Below are positions 25,699-34,875 of a stretch of DNA of 64,000 nt, one piece after another. Position numbers and translations under genes: made by a program. Within the stretch, counting starts at the first letter, position 1. Each line of letters begins with the position of its first letter. The stretch is from Achromobacter insuavis (GTDB taxonomy: Bacteria; Pseudomonadota; Gammaproteobacteria; Burkholderiales; Burkholderiaceae_B): assembly GCF_902859645.1 (NCBI RefSeq), contig NZ_CADIJR010000014.1, forward strand, positions 1 to 64,000, given 5' to 3'. A model generated the notes under the pieces. It was not told where the DNA came from, ran no database searches, and saw only the letters and a list, made by a program, of their open reading frames with translations.

Positions 25699-26349
25699 TC
25701 ACCCCTCGCGCGCGACCTGGCGCAGCGCCTGCTCGAACACGTCGGCCGGCTGGCCGCCGGACACCAGGTACTTGCCGTTCAGGATCACCGACGGCACCGA
25801 GGTAATGCCGCGGTCGCGCCATTCGGCCTCTTCCTTGCGCACCTCTTCGCTGTAGCGGCCCGAGGCCAGCACCGCGCGCGCCTCGGCCGCATCCAGCCCG
25901 GCGTCCGCCGCCGCCTGCACCAGCACCTCGACGTCGCTGGTGTCCTGGTTGTCGTAGTGATAGGTCTCCAGCAGGCGCTTCTTCAACGCCGTCTGGCTGC
26001 CCTGCCCCTCCAGGCCGGCCCAGTGCAACAGGCGATGGGCGTCGAAGGTATTGAACGAACGGTTGTCGTCGCCCATGCGCATGCGCATGCCGACCGCCGC
26101 GGCGCGCTCGCTGATCACCTTGCGATTGGCCTGCACCTGCTCGCGGCTGTAGCCATACTTGGCCATCAGGCGCTCGATGGTGTTCTGCCCGCCCTTGGGC
26201 ATGTCGGGATTCAGCTCGAACGGACGGAAATGCAGCTCGACCTCGGCCTCGCCGCCCACCCGCTCGATCGCGGTCAGCAGGCCGCCCAACCCGACCGCGC
26301 ACCAGGGACAGGCGACATCGGACACGAAATCAACAGTGATCTTGGACAT
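25699..26349 (-). CDS. DsbA-family oxidoreductase (FrnE-like)
   Basis: A 216-residue cytoplasmic thioredoxin-fold protein with a CPWC active site at residues 14-17. The insert is helical, and a cis-proline loop (ITSVPSVILNGKYLVSGGQP) near residue 180 is followed by the final helix, the 2-hydroxychromene isomerase/FrnE pattern. There is no signal peptide. A GGAG site precedes the ATG. It stands alone between convergent and divergent neighbours, with about 106 bases of gap to the propeller gene. Confidence 0.92.
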   Translation of the reverse strand: MSKITVDFVSDVACPWCAVGLGGLLTAIERVGGEAEVELHFRPFELNPDMPKGGQNTIERLMAKYGYSREQVQANRKVISERAAAVGMRMRMGDDNRSFNTFDAHRLLHWAGLEGQGSQTALKKRLLETYHYDNQDTSDVEVLVQAAADAGLDAAEARAVLASGRYSEEVRKEEAEWRDRGITSVPSVILNGKYLVSGGQPADVFEQALRQVAREG

Positions 26350-26434
26350 GGAACTCTCCGGGAACAGAGAGCTAGCGTAGACCAAAGCACGACATCACGG
26401 CCAAGAAACCATGGACGCGCCAGGGCCGCGACGC

Positions 26435-27211
26435 CTAGCGCGCCGCGTTCCGACCAAACAGGATCCGCTCGATCGCCCGCACCCTATCCCGGCGCCGCCT
26501 GACCGCGCGCACCGGCCTGCCGAACACGCGCTTGCGCTGCGTGGCTTCCCGGCTGGCCTGCAGATGCTCGATGAACACCTCGTCGCACGACGCATTGTCG
26601 GTCTTGTCGAAGATCCAGCAATAGGCAACGGGCAGCCGCGCCTGCCGATAACGCGGCTCGGCGGACAAGGCGTCGCGGGCCAGCAGGCGCTCCAGCACCC
26701 GCTGGTCCCACTCGTCGGGATTCTCCGCGCAGGCCTGCGCCCAGGCTTGCAACAGCGCGGCGGCGGCCGGCGTATGGTTGATGAACAACGTGCCGCTCAG
26801 CAAGTGCCCGTCGGGCTCATGGTAGGCGGCGATATCGCAGTCCAACGCGGCCAGCGTCGGCCACGGATCGCGATGAAACACCGCGTCCACGTCGACATAC
26901 AGCAGTGGCCCCGTGTGCTTCTTGCGCATGGCAACCAGCACCGATGGCTTCATGGACGCATTGCGCACCCAGGACCCGGCGGATTCGATCGGCTCGGCAT
27001 CGACGGCAAGCCCCAGCCGTTCCGCCGAGCGCAGCAGGCGATTCTTTTCCGCCTCGTAAATGCTGTCGCAGGTGAAAAACGCCACCACCATGCCCGTGGC
27101 ACTACCTCGTCGCCCGCCCGGCGCCACCTTGTCCGGCCCCGGAAAGCTCGGAACCCCTCGCGCCTGCTCCGCGGACCAGCCGAACCACCTGCGTCGAAAC
27201 CAATCGAACAT
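26435..27211 (-). CDS. DXD-motif glycosyltransferase-like protein
   Basis: A 258-residue protein with a Rossmann-like start (MVVAFFTCDSIYEAEKNRLLRSAERLGL) and the metal-binding YVDVDAVF (Asp107, Asp109). It continues with SGTLFINHTPAAAALLQAW, typical of nucleotide-sugar transferases of the GT-A fold. The basic C-terminal tail (RPVRAVRRRRDRVRAIERILF) may hold it at the membrane. No surface-polysaccharide cluster surrounds it, so the acceptor is unknown. Confidence 0.75.
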   Translation of the reverse strand: MFDWFRRRWFGWSAEQARGVPSFPGPDKVAPGGRRGSATGMVVAFFTCDSIYEAEKNRLLRSAERLGLAVDAEPIESAGSWVRNASMKPSVLVAMRKKHTGPLLYVDVDAVFHRDPWPTLAALDCDIAAYHEPDGHLLSGTLFINHTPAAAALLQAWAQACAENPDEWDQRVLERLLARDALSAEPRYRQARLPVAYCWIFDKTDNASCDEVFIEHLQASREATQRKRVFGRPVRAVRRRRDRVRAIERILFGRNAAR

Positions 27212-27558
27212 GATGCGCCACGCTATTCAAGATCAGGTACAGCGGGCATACCGGCAACGTCATGTCGACAGCGCGGAGGCAGGCTCGCACAACGCTTCTC
27301 CCGCCGTAACGCGACGCACGATGGTGCGGGCGGTACAGGCGCGGGATCGAAGCGCAGGCAGAGTTTATGGATCGACGCGATACGCGTCGACGCAATTGCA
27401 ATCAGTCGAAATTCAAATCGCCACGCTGAAATAATTCTTCGCGCGGCCTCCCTCTGAAGCGCCGTTCCAGGCCCAACAGAACTTTCAACCGGCTTTCCGG
27501 GCAGGGCTTGCCGCGCGTCGGGAAAATCCCGACGGCGTGAGTGCTGTTGCCAGCCGGC
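27212..27558. other. Intergenic stretch with two palindromes
   Basis: 347 bases without a supported gene. It holds a perfect 7-3-7 inverted repeat CGACGCG-ATA-CGCGTCG (27373-27389), upstream of the glycosyltransferase gene. A 7-5-7 hairpin CGTCGGG / CCCGACG (27516-27534) lies 25 bases past the tautomerase stop and may end that transcript. Short reading frames here have no ribosome site or recognisable product. Confidence 0.5.
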
Positions 27559-27939
27559 TCAGGCGTATTGCGCGAGGCCGCCTCCCAGCGACCAGTTTTC
27601 CTTCAGCACCTCGACGAGGTTCACGAACACATCCTCGGGCCGCAGGCCGGGATTTTCGCCAAGCAATTGCGCAATCCGCCGGAACAACGCCTTCTTCTGT
27701 TCCAAGCTACGCGTGTTGTTCGCGGTGATCTGGATGAACACCAGATCGTCGCTTCGCGCGATATCGAGGTAAGTCGCCCCGTAGCGGAAATTCGCGGCCT
27801 CATGCTCGGTCATGACCATGAACTGGTCATCCTCGGGAACATTGAATGTCTCGCGCAGCGCGCGATAAACGCTGTCAAAGATCGCTTGCCTATAGGCCTC
27901 CGGCTTTCCGGAGCGCAATGAGATATGAGCGAACGGCAT
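27559..27939 (-). CDS. Tautomerase-family protein
   Basis: A 126-residue protein of the long tautomerase type. The ATG is followed directly by Pro, which becomes the catalytic N-terminal proline once Met is removed (MPFAHISLRSGK). The central VFIQITANNTRSLEQKKALFRRIAQLL is the conserved strand-helix. A perfect AGGAGG site fixes the start at 27939. It is divergent from a LysR gene 83 bases away that probably regulates it. The substrate is unknown. Confidence 0.9.
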   Translation of the reverse strand: MPFAHISLRSGKPEAYRQAIFDSVYRALRETFNVPEDDQFMVMTEHEAANFRYGATYLDIARSDDLVFIQITANNTRSLEQKKALFRRIAQLLGENPGLRPEDVFVNLVEVLKENWSLGGGLAQYA

Positions 27940-28022
27940 GGGAAGTTCCTCCTTTGTGGTCCCGCTGCCCATTATCCATTCTGATAACGTATGCATTTTT
28001 ATTTCAACGATAAAGTTTTGAA

Positions 28023-28880
28023 ATGACCAAGCGCGCCCTCGACCTGGAGGCGGTCAGAGCCTTCATCCGCATTGCCGAGCTGGGCAGTTTCACCCGCGCC
28101 GCCGAATCGCTGCAGACCACCCAGGCGGCGATCAGCCTGAAGCTCAAGCGGCTTGAAGACCGGCTGGATTTCAGGCTCGTCGAACGCACGCCCCGGCGCG
28201 TGGAGCTTTCAGCCCACGGCGCGACTTTTCTCGAGCACGCGCGCAAGCTCATCGAGGCGCACGACCGGGCGGTCTCGGTCGTCGCGGGAACGCGGCAGCG
28301 TCTCGCCATCGGCATCAGCGACCATGTCGCGGGTCCGGAACTGCCGGCGCTGATCGCACGCATGAACGCGCAGGATCCCCGGCTGCTGATCGAAATCCGG
28401 ATCGGCTCGTCGGCCGAGCTGCTGCAACGTTTCGACCGCAGGGAGCTCGATACGGTGATCGTCCGCTTCCAGGCGGACCGCGGCGATGGGGAAATCCTCG
28501 CCGAAGAAAAGTTCGGCTGGTTCGCCATGCCCGGCTGGCAACATCGGGCGGGAGAACCGCTGCCGCTGGCCACGATGGCCGAGCCCTGCGGCGTGCGCGC
28601 CCTGGCCGGGCAACTGCTCGATGAGGCCGGCATACCCTGGACCGAAGTGTTCGTGGGCGGCGGCGTGATGACGGTCGCCGCCGCCGTCATGGCGGGGCTT
28701 GGGGTGGCCGCGCTGGCCCCACGCATGGTGCCGTTCGGCGCGGTCGACGTCGGTCCCAGGCTGGGGCTACCGGATCTGCCGCGGCTGCCCATCCTGCTGC
28801 ATACCCGGGTCAGGAACAGCCGCTCGCAGGATGCGCTGGCCGCGCTCTCGGCGGCCTTTCGCGGCGCGGTGCGAAGCTGA
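28023..28880 (+). CDS. LysR-type transcriptional regulator
   Basis: A 285-residue regulator with an N-terminal helix-turn-helix (LEAVRAFIRIAELGSFTRAAESLQTTQAAISLKLKRLE at about residues 8-45) and a shortened effector domain ending AALSAAFRGAVRS. It is divergent from the tautomerase gene, so control of that gene is the simplest model. Confidence 0.9.
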   Translation: MTKRALDLEAVRAFIRIAELGSFTRAAESLQTTQAAISLKLKRLEDRLDFRLVERTPRRVELSAHGATFLEHARKLIEAHDRAVSVVAGTRQRLAIGISDHVAGPELPALIARMNAQDPRLLIEIRIGSSAELLQRFDRRELDTVIVRFQADRGDGEILAEEKFGWFAMPGWQHRAGEPLPLATMAEPCGVRALAGQLLDEAGIPWTEVFVGGGVMTVAAAVMAGLGVAALAPRMVPFGAVDVGPRLGLPDLPRLPILLHTRVRNSRSQDALAALSAAFRGAVRS

Positions 28881-28970
28881 TCGCCAAAGCCGGATCGGTC
28901 AAGCGGTGTCGCGGGTCGCAGGCCACTTGAGCCCTCAAGGGAACGCCGCTTACCGCGGCGTCCTCGCCGG

Positions 28971-29008
28971 AAAACAAAAAACCCGCAGGACCAATGTCCA
29001 TGCGGGTT
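28971..29008 (-). terminator. Rho-independent terminator after tRNA-Ser
   Basis: Read on the minus strand, an 8-base stem (AACCCGCA / TGCGGGTT) with a 13-base loop is followed by a T-rich run (TTTTTTGTTTT). It lies about 50 bases downstream of the tRNA gene, on the same strand. Confidence 0.85.
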
Positions 29009-29058
29009 CTGGGGCAAGCTGATGGCGGGCGACCGCGCGGCAACGCTTGTGAAATTCT

Positions 29059-29149
29059 TGGCGGACAGAGGGGGATTCGAACCCCCGATACGCTTTTGAC
29101 GTATACACGCTTTCCAGGCGTGCGCCTTCAACCACTCGGCCACCTGTCC
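29059..29149 (-). tRNA. tRNA-Ser (GGA anticodon)
   Basis: Minus-strand cloverleaf with acceptor GGACAGG pairing TCTGTCC, anticodon stem CACGC/GCGTG around loop CTGGAAA (anticodon GGA, reading UCC and UCU), a long variable arm as in serine tRNAs, a T arm GGGGGTTCGAATCCCCC, and an encoded CCA end at 29059-29061. No repeat of its 3' end was noticed nearby, so there is no sign of integration at this tRNA. Confidence 0.97.
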
Positions 29150-29231
29150 TGATCTGGTACGCATTCCGAAAAATGCGAATCCGCGATTCTAGCAGATCGG
29201 CAAGAAAGCTGCATTGGCGGCGCGGCAAAAG

Positions 29232-29261
29232 AAAAAGGGGACGCGATTGCGTCCCCTTTTT
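29232..29261. terminator. Bidirectional terminator downstream of spoVR
   Basis: An 8-base stem GGGGACGC / GCGTCCCC with a 4-base loop, flanked by five A on the left and five T on the right, so it works on both strands. It lies about 58 bases past the spoVR stop and also shields the tRNA gene. Confidence 0.85.
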
Positions 29262-29318
29262 GCCACGAGCCTCCCGGCCAGCCGCGCGACGGCGGCGCCG
29301 AGGCCGCCCGCCGCCCCC

Positions 29319-30869
29319 TCACGCGTTGGGCGGATCCTGCTCGCGGTACGAACCGACGGTGCCGTCCGGCTCGGTTTCCTCCAGCCTCACGCGAAAGCCC
29401 CACAGCCGCGCCAGGTGCTTCATCACCTGCTCGGCGTCCTCCGCCGCCAGTGGCCGGCCGCGGCTCGTCAGGTGGCGCAGCACCAGCGAGCGATCGGTGT
29501 CGCGGTTAAAGCGCACCACCTGGATGTCCGGCACCTGGTTGTCGCGGTTGTGCTGCGCGGCCAGCAGGCGGCGGATGTCGCGGTAGCCGTCGTCGTCGTG
29601 GATGGCGGCGACTTCCAGCTTGGGATTGGCCTGGTGGTCCGAGATCGCGAAGAAGCGGAACTCGCGGATCAGGCGCGGCGACAGGTACTGCGAGATGAAG
29701 GACTCGTCCTTGAAGTTGCGCATGGCGAAGTCCAGCGTCTTCAGCCAGTCGCCGCCGGCGATGTCGGGAAACCAGCGGCGGTCCTCGTCGGTGGGCTTCT
29801 CGCAGATGCGGCGGATATCCGACATCATCGCGAAGCCCAGCGCATACGGGTTGATGCCGCCGTAGCCACGCTCGTCGAAGCCGCGCTGGCTGACGACGTT
29901 GGTGTGGCTCTGCAGGAATTCCATCATGAAGCCGTCGTTGACCAGCCCCTTCTCGTGCAGCCGGTTCAGGATGGTGTAGTGCCAAAACGTGGCCCAGCCT
30001 TCGTTCATCACCTTGGTCTGGGTCTGTGGGTAGAAGTACTGGGCGACCTTGCGCACGATGCGCACCAGCTCCTTCTGCCACGGCGCCAGCTTGGGCGAAT
30101 ACTTCTCGATGAAGTACAGCAGGTTCTCTTCCGGCTCGGGCGGGAACACCGACGCGGCCACCCGCTCGTCCTTGTCGGCCTCCAGCCGCGGCAGCGTGCG
30201 CCACAGGTCGTTGTACTGCAGGCGCGCGTGCTCCTGGCGCTCGGCCTGGCGCGCGGCCTCTTCCTTGTACGAGATCGGCGTGGGCCGCTTGTAGCGGTCG
30301 ACCCCATGGTGCGACAGCGCATGGCAGGAATCCAGCAGCGCCTCCACCGCGTCGATGCCGTAGCGGTCCTCGCAGTCCATCACGTACTTGCGGGCGAACA
30401 CCAGGTAGTCCAGCACGCCATCGGCGTCGGTCCACTGGCGGAACAGGTAATTGCCCTTGAAGAACGAGTTGTGGCCGTAGCAGGCGTGCGCGATCACCAG
30501 CGCCTGCATCGTCATGGAGTTCTCTTCCATGAGATACGCGATGCAGGGGTTGGAGTTGATCACGATCTCGTAGGCCAGGCCCTGCATGCCGCGCCGATAG
30601 AACTGCTCGTTGCGGATGAACTCCTTGCCATACGACCAGTGCGGATAGCCGATGGGCAGGCCCGCCGACGCATAGGCGTCCAGCATCTGCTCCGAGGTGA
30701 TGACCTCGATCTGGTTCGGATAGGTGTCCAGCCCGTACTCGCGCGCGACCTGCGAGATCGCGTCGTCATAGGACTGGATCAGTTCGAACGTCCATTCGGA
30801 ACCTTGCGACAGCGGCCGGGGGCTGCCGGCCGACTCCGGCTCCACGAGTGCGCCCAGGATGGCATTCAT
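29319..30869 (-). CDS. SpoVR-family protein (YcgB-like)
   Basis: A 516-residue SpoVR/YcgB-family protein, recognised by WSYGKEFIRNEQFYRRGMQGLAYEIVINSNPCIAYLMEEN and MTMQALVIAHACYGHNSFFKGNYLF. Biochemical role unknown; it is normally carried with the PrkA kinase and a DUF444 protein and induced in stress or stationary phase. It is the last gene of that three-gene unit here, overlapping the preceding gene by 4 bases. Full length. Confidence 0.95.
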   Translation of the reverse strand: MNAILGALVEPESAGSPRPLSQGSEWTFELIQSYDDAISQVAREYGLDTYPNQIEVITSEQMLDAYASAGLPIGYPHWSYGKEFIRNEQFYRRGMQGLAYEIVINSNPCIAYLMEENSMTMQALVIAHACYGHNSFFKGNYLFRQWTDADGVLDYLVFARKYVMDCEDRYGIDAVEALLDSCHALSHHGVDRYKRPTPISYKEEAARQAERQEHARLQYNDLWRTLPRLEADKDERVAASVFPPEPEENLLYFIEKYSPKLAPWQKELVRIVRKVAQYFYPQTQTKVMNEGWATFWHYTILNRLHEKGLVNDGFMMEFLQSHTNVVSQRGFDERGYGGINPYALGFAMMSDIRRICEKPTDEDRRWFPDIAGGDWLKTLDFAMRNFKDESFISQYLSPRLIREFRFFAISDHQANPKLEVAAIHDDDGYRDIRRLLAAQHNRDNQVPDIQVVRFNRDTDRSLVLRHLTSRGRPLAAEDAEQVMKHLARLWGFRVRLEETEPDGTVGSYREQDPPNA

Positions 30870-32125
30870 GCGGTTTCCTTCTTGAACAGGTCATGGAACA
30901 CGGGATAGATTTCCCCGCGATCGCAAATCCGCCGCATCACGAAATGCGGCGCCAGCTTCTGTTCATATTCCGCCCACAGGCTGCTCTTGCGCGCCTCCTG
31001 CGAGTCGGGAACCTCGATATAGGCGAAGTAGCGCGTGGCCGGCAGCAGGTGCTCGGCCAGGAAGCGCGCGCTCTTGCCCGCGTCGGCGCCGAACGAGTCG
31101 CCGTCGCTGGCCTGTGCCGCATACACGTTCCAGGCCGTGGGCGGATAGCGCTTCTCGACGATCTCGCGCATCAGCTCCAGCGCCGACAGCACGATGGTGC
31201 CGCCGCTCTTGGGATCGTAGAAGAAGGTCTGCTCGTCCACTTCCTCGGCATTGTCCGTGTGGCGGATGAAGACCAGGTCGACGTGCTCGTACTTGCGCGA
31301 CAGGAACAGGTACAGCAGCGTGAAGAAGCGCTTGGCCAGGTCCTTCTTGCCCTCGTCCATCGAGCCGGACACGTCCATCAGGCAGAACATGACCGCGCGC
31401 GCCATCGGGATCGCGACCGACACGCGGTTGCGGTAGCGCAGGTCCAGGTCGTCCAGGAACGGCACGCGCGCCAGGCGCTCGCGGCAGTCCTCGACGTCCT
31501 GCTCCAGGGCCTTGATCTGGTCGGCGGGCTCGCCCGCCGCCTTGGCCTTGGCCAGGCGCTCTTCCGCGTCTTCCAGGTCGGCCCGCGCCTTCACGCTCAG
31601 CGCCACCCGCCGCGCCAGCGACGACTTCAGCGTGCGGCTGATGCTGAGCATGCTGGGCGAGCCGGTGGTGGTGTAGCCGGCGCGCTGCCATTTCTTCTGG
31701 CTGACCTCGCCCAGCTGGGTGCGCGCCAGGTGAGGCAGTTCCAGGTCTTCGAAGAACAGGTTGAGGAATTCGGCCCGCGACAGGCTGAAGGTGAACTGAT
31801 CGACCGCCTCGCCCTCGCCGGGCTCGGACCCGCCTTGGCCTTCTCCTCCCTGAGGCCGGTCGAACGTGTCGCCCTTGGCGAACTCGCGATTGCCCGGATG
31901 CACCATTTCCCGGTCGCCGCCCGCGCCGTGCCGGAACGTCGGCTCGGAAATATCGCGGGCGGGCAGGTTGATCTCGCCGCCCTGATCCATGTCCTGGATC
32001 GAGCGGTCGCGGATCATCCCGTGGACCGCCTTGCGGATCTGGTCCTTGTAACGCCGCAGAAAGCGCTCCCGGTTAACGGCGCTCTTGTTGCGCCCGTTAA
32101 GACGGCGATCGATCAGTGAATTCAT
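30866..32125 (-). CDS. yeaH: DUF444 protein YeaH/YhbH
   Basis: A 419-residue DUF444 protein. The N-terminus is basic (DRRLNGRNKSAVNRERFLRRYKDQIRKAV). The C-terminal half is a von Willebrand A-like domain with a metal site (MDVSGSMDEG, the DxSxS motif). It works with the PrkA-type kinase in an unclear signalling role. The gene lies between prkA (12 bases upstream) and the spoVR gene (4-base overlap), the conserved order. Confidence 0.95.
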   Translation of the reverse strand: MNSLIDRRLNGRNKSAVNRERFLRRYKDQIRKAVHGMIRDRSIQDMDQGGEINLPARDISEPTFRHGAGGDREMVHPGNREFAKGDTFDRPQGGEGQGGSEPGEGEAVDQFTFSLSRAEFLNLFFEDLELPHLARTQLGEVSQKKWQRAGYTTTGSPSMLSISRTLKSSLARRVALSVKARADLEDAEERLAKAKAAGEPADQIKALEQDVEDCRERLARVPFLDDLDLRYRNRVSVAIPMARAVMFCLMDVSGSMDEGKKDLAKRFFTLLYLFLSRKYEHVDLVFIRHTDNAEEVDEQTFFYDPKSGGTIVLSALELMREIVEKRYPPTAWNVYAAQASDGDSFGADAGKSARFLAEHLLPATRYFAYIEVPDSQEARKSSLWAEYEQKLAPHFVMRRICDRGEIYPVFHDLFKKETA

Positions 32126-32137
32126 GATTCACCTCGC

Positions 32138-34063
32138 TCAGGAAGACTTCCTCACACGGAGGTACCACTCGCACAGCAGCCTGACCTGCTTCTCCGTGTA
32201 GCCCTTTTCCACCATCCGGTCGACGAAGCTCTGGTGCTTCGACTTGTCCTCGGCCGACGCCTTGGCGTTGAACGAGATCACCGGCAGCAGGTCTTCCGTG
32301 TTCGAGAACATCTTCTTCTCGATCACCTCGCGCAGCTTTTCATAGCTGGTCCAGGTCGGGTTGCGGCCATTGTTGTTGGCGCGCGCCCGCAGCACGAAGT
32401 TCACGATCTCGTTGCGGAAGTCCTTCGGATTGGCGATGCCGGCCGGCTTCTCGATCTTCTCCAGTTCGTCGTTCAAGGCGCTGCGGTCGAAGCTCTCGCC
32501 GGTTTCCGGGTCGCGGAATTCCTCGTCCTGGATCCAGCAGTCGGCGAACGTGACGTAGCGGTCGAAGATGTTCTGGCCATACTCCGAGTACGACTCGAGG
32601 TACGCGGTCTGGATCTCCTTGCCGATGAACTCGGCGTAGCGCGGCGCCAGGAAGCCCTTGATGAACTCCAGGTAGCGCCGGCGGATTTCCTCCGGATAGT
32701 CCTCGCGCCCGATGCGCTGCTCGAGCACATACATCAGGTGCACCGGATTGGCCGCCACCTCGGTCTGGTCGTAGTTGAAGACGCTGGACAGGATCTTGTA
32801 CGCGAAGCGCGTCGAGACCCCGTTCATGCCTTCGTCGGTGCCGGCGTAGTCCTTGTACTCCTGCAGCGCCTTGGCCTTCGGATCGACGTCCTTCAGGCTT
32901 TCGCCGTCATAGACGCGCAGCTTCGAGTAGATGCTGGAATTCTCCGGCTCCTTCAGCCGGGTCAGCACCGAGAACTGCGCCATCATGTCCAACGTTCCCG
33001 GCGCGCACGGCGCCGTCGACAGCGAGCTGTGATGCAGCAGCTTTTCGTAGATGCGGACCTCTTCCGAGACCTGCAGGCAGTAAGGCACCTTGACGATATA
33101 GATACGGTCGAGGAACGCCTCGTTGTGCTTGTTGTTGCGGAAGGTCTGCCATTCCGACTCGTTCGAGTGCGCCAGGATGCAACCGTTGAACGGGATCGCC
33201 GAGAAACCCTCGGTGCCCTTGAAGTTGCCTTCCTGCGTCGCCGTCAAGAGCGGATGCAGCATCTTGATCGGCGCCTTGAACATTTCCACGAACTCGAGCA
33301 GGCCCTGGTTGGCCAGGCACAGGCCGCCGGAATAGCTGTAGGCGTCCGGGTCGTCCTGCGAATGGCGGTCGAGCTTGCGGATGTCGACCTTGCCGACCAG
33401 CGACGAGATGTCCTGATTGTTCTCGTCACCCGGTTCGGTCTTGGCGATCGCCACCTGGCGCAGCACCGACGGGTTCAGGCGCACCACGCGGAATTGCGAG
33501 ATGTCGCCGTCGAACTCCTTCAGGCGCTTGACCGCCCACGGCGACATGATGCCCGTGAGGTAGCGGCGCGGAATGCCGTATTCCTTTTCGAGCGTGTCGC
33601 CGAAGCGTTCCGGATGGAACAGGCCAAGCGGCGACTCGTTCACCGGCGAGCCCTTGAGCGCGTAGATGGGGAAGCTCTCCATCAGCACCTTGAGGCGTTC
33701 GGCGATGGACGACTTGCCGCCGCCGACCGGCCCCAGCAGATAGAGGATTTGCTTGCGCTCTTCCAGTCCCTGCGCGGCGTGCTTGAAGAACGCCACGATC
33801 TGCCCGATGACGTCCTCCATGCCGTAGAACTCCTGGAACGCCGGATAGCGCCGGATGGTCCGGTTGGAAAACAAACGGGAAAGACGTGGGTCGTTGCGCG
33901 TATCCACGATTTCAGGTTCGCCAATCGCCGCCAGCATGCGCTCAGCGGGGCTGGCGTATGCCATCGGGTCGCGTCGGGCGAGGTCCAGATATTCCTCTAG
34001 GGAAAGCTCTGATTCCTGTTCTCTTGCATACTGCGACTTGAAGCCTTCGACGATGTTTTGCAC
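32138..34063 (-). CDS. prkA: PrkA-family serine protein kinase / AAA+ protein (YeaG)
   Basis: A 641-residue protein with an N-terminal AAA+ domain and a C-terminal kinase-like domain. The P-loop LLGPVGGGKSSIAERL sits near residues 111-126. In enterobacteria YeaG responds to nitrogen starvation and stationary phase. Translation starts at GTG 34063 with a perfect AGGAGG six bases before it. It is the first gene of the prkA-yeaH-spoVR operon. The upstream region shows no convincing sigma-54 site. Confidence 0.96.
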   Translation of the reverse strand: MQNIVEGFKSQYAREQESELSLEEYLDLARRDPMAYASPAERMLAAIGEPEIVDTRNDPRLSRLFSNRTIRRYPAFQEFYGMEDVIGQIVAFFKHAAQGLEERKQILYLLGPVGGGKSSIAERLKVLMESFPIYALKGSPVNESPLGLFHPERFGDTLEKEYGIPRRYLTGIMSPWAVKRLKEFDGDISQFRVVRLNPSVLRQVAIAKTEPGDENNQDISSLVGKVDIRKLDRHSQDDPDAYSYSGGLCLANQGLLEFVEMFKAPIKMLHPLLTATQEGNFKGTEGFSAIPFNGCILAHSNESEWQTFRNNKHNEAFLDRIYIVKVPYCLQVSEEVRIYEKLLHHSSLSTAPCAPGTLDMMAQFSVLTRLKEPENSSIYSKLRVYDGESLKDVDPKAKALQEYKDYAGTDEGMNGVSTRFAYKILSSVFNYDQTEVAANPVHLMYVLEQRIGREDYPEEIRRRYLEFIKGFLAPRYAEFIGKEIQTAYLESYSEYGQNIFDRYVTFADCWIQDEEFRDPETGESFDRSALNDELEKIEKPAGIANPKDFRNEIVNFVLRARANNNGRNPTWTSYEKLREVIEKKMFSNTEDLLPVISFNAKASAEDKSKHQSFVDRMVEKGYTEKQVRLLCEWYLRVRKSS

Positions 34064-34875
34064 GGAAACCTCCTACAACACGCGAAAAAGCCATGACGTC
34101 CCTACGTGTCCCCATTGTGTGCCTCAGTGCTTCAGCGTGACTAGTCAATCTCGCTATAAGCAATCTCGGCACGGTCGTATGTTGCTTTCGCCACACATCA
34201 ACCAAGAGCACGATCGGGCCCTTTCCGTTTAGGCTGCACCCTGGAGACACAAGTTCCGTCAGGGATTGCAACCAACGTGAATAAGTTCACTCGTTCGCCT
34301 TCAGCATATCGCTGTAGAACGGGCGCATGACGCAGCCACGCACGAAATGGTCAGCAATGATTTGAAGGGATGAGATATCCCGGTGGATTCTTATGATCCG
34401 GAACGCAAGTCCGGTGCGTTCGCTATGCGATGGCAGCGAACGGTCTGAACGGCGCAAGGCGACTGCGTTCAGCAACGTGTCGGTCCGGTTTGTGAAAAGC
34501 GCCGGTACGCGACACTGGAATCCGTGGTGACGAGGGCGCGTGGCGGGTCGTGGAGCAAGCCATGCGCGCGTAGCGCCAAGTCATGACCTAGCTTAAGCCC
34601 AATTGACGGTTTTGTGGCAATTCATTTGTGCACACGCGGTAAAAAAAAGCTGTCGGATGCTTCGACGCGGACATGCAGGAATCACTCCCAAACTTGCTGC
34701 CATCACGCCGCGGGCCGCGCGGGCAAACGCTATGCGGCCGATGGTCCACGGCTATCACGCGGTGGGTTGGCAGCCAGGCATCGAGAGTGCTAATACCCCT
34801 TGCGGCGTCAAGGATAGAATCACGCATCCCGCGAAACCGCGTACGACACCGCTTTCAAACACCGTCCGTCCCATC
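34064..34875. other. Long intergenic region between prkA and the DUF3142 gene
   Basis: About 810 bases, visibly less GC-rich than its flanks. It must contain the prkA promoter (minus strand) and that of the DUF3142 gene (plus strand). Short frames such as 34287-34475 (minus) have no ribosome site and no recognisable product. On the plus strand TTGACG at about 34602 could be a -35 hexamer, but no good -10 follows. I see no RNA gene or repeat. Confidence 0.4.

Noticed and set aside
29059-29149. tRNA-Ser as an integration site for an island
   Set aside because: No integrase gene and no repeated copy of the tRNA 3' end was seen nearby.
34250-34290. A possible sigma-54 promoter for prkA (minus strand TTCACG-TTGG-TTGCA)
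   Set aside because: The -12 half looks right but the essential GG of the -24 half is missing, so the match is too weak.
34287-34475. A 62-residue minus-strand frame in the prkA upstream gap
   Set aside because: No ribosome site, no family resemblance and an Arg-rich chance-like composition.
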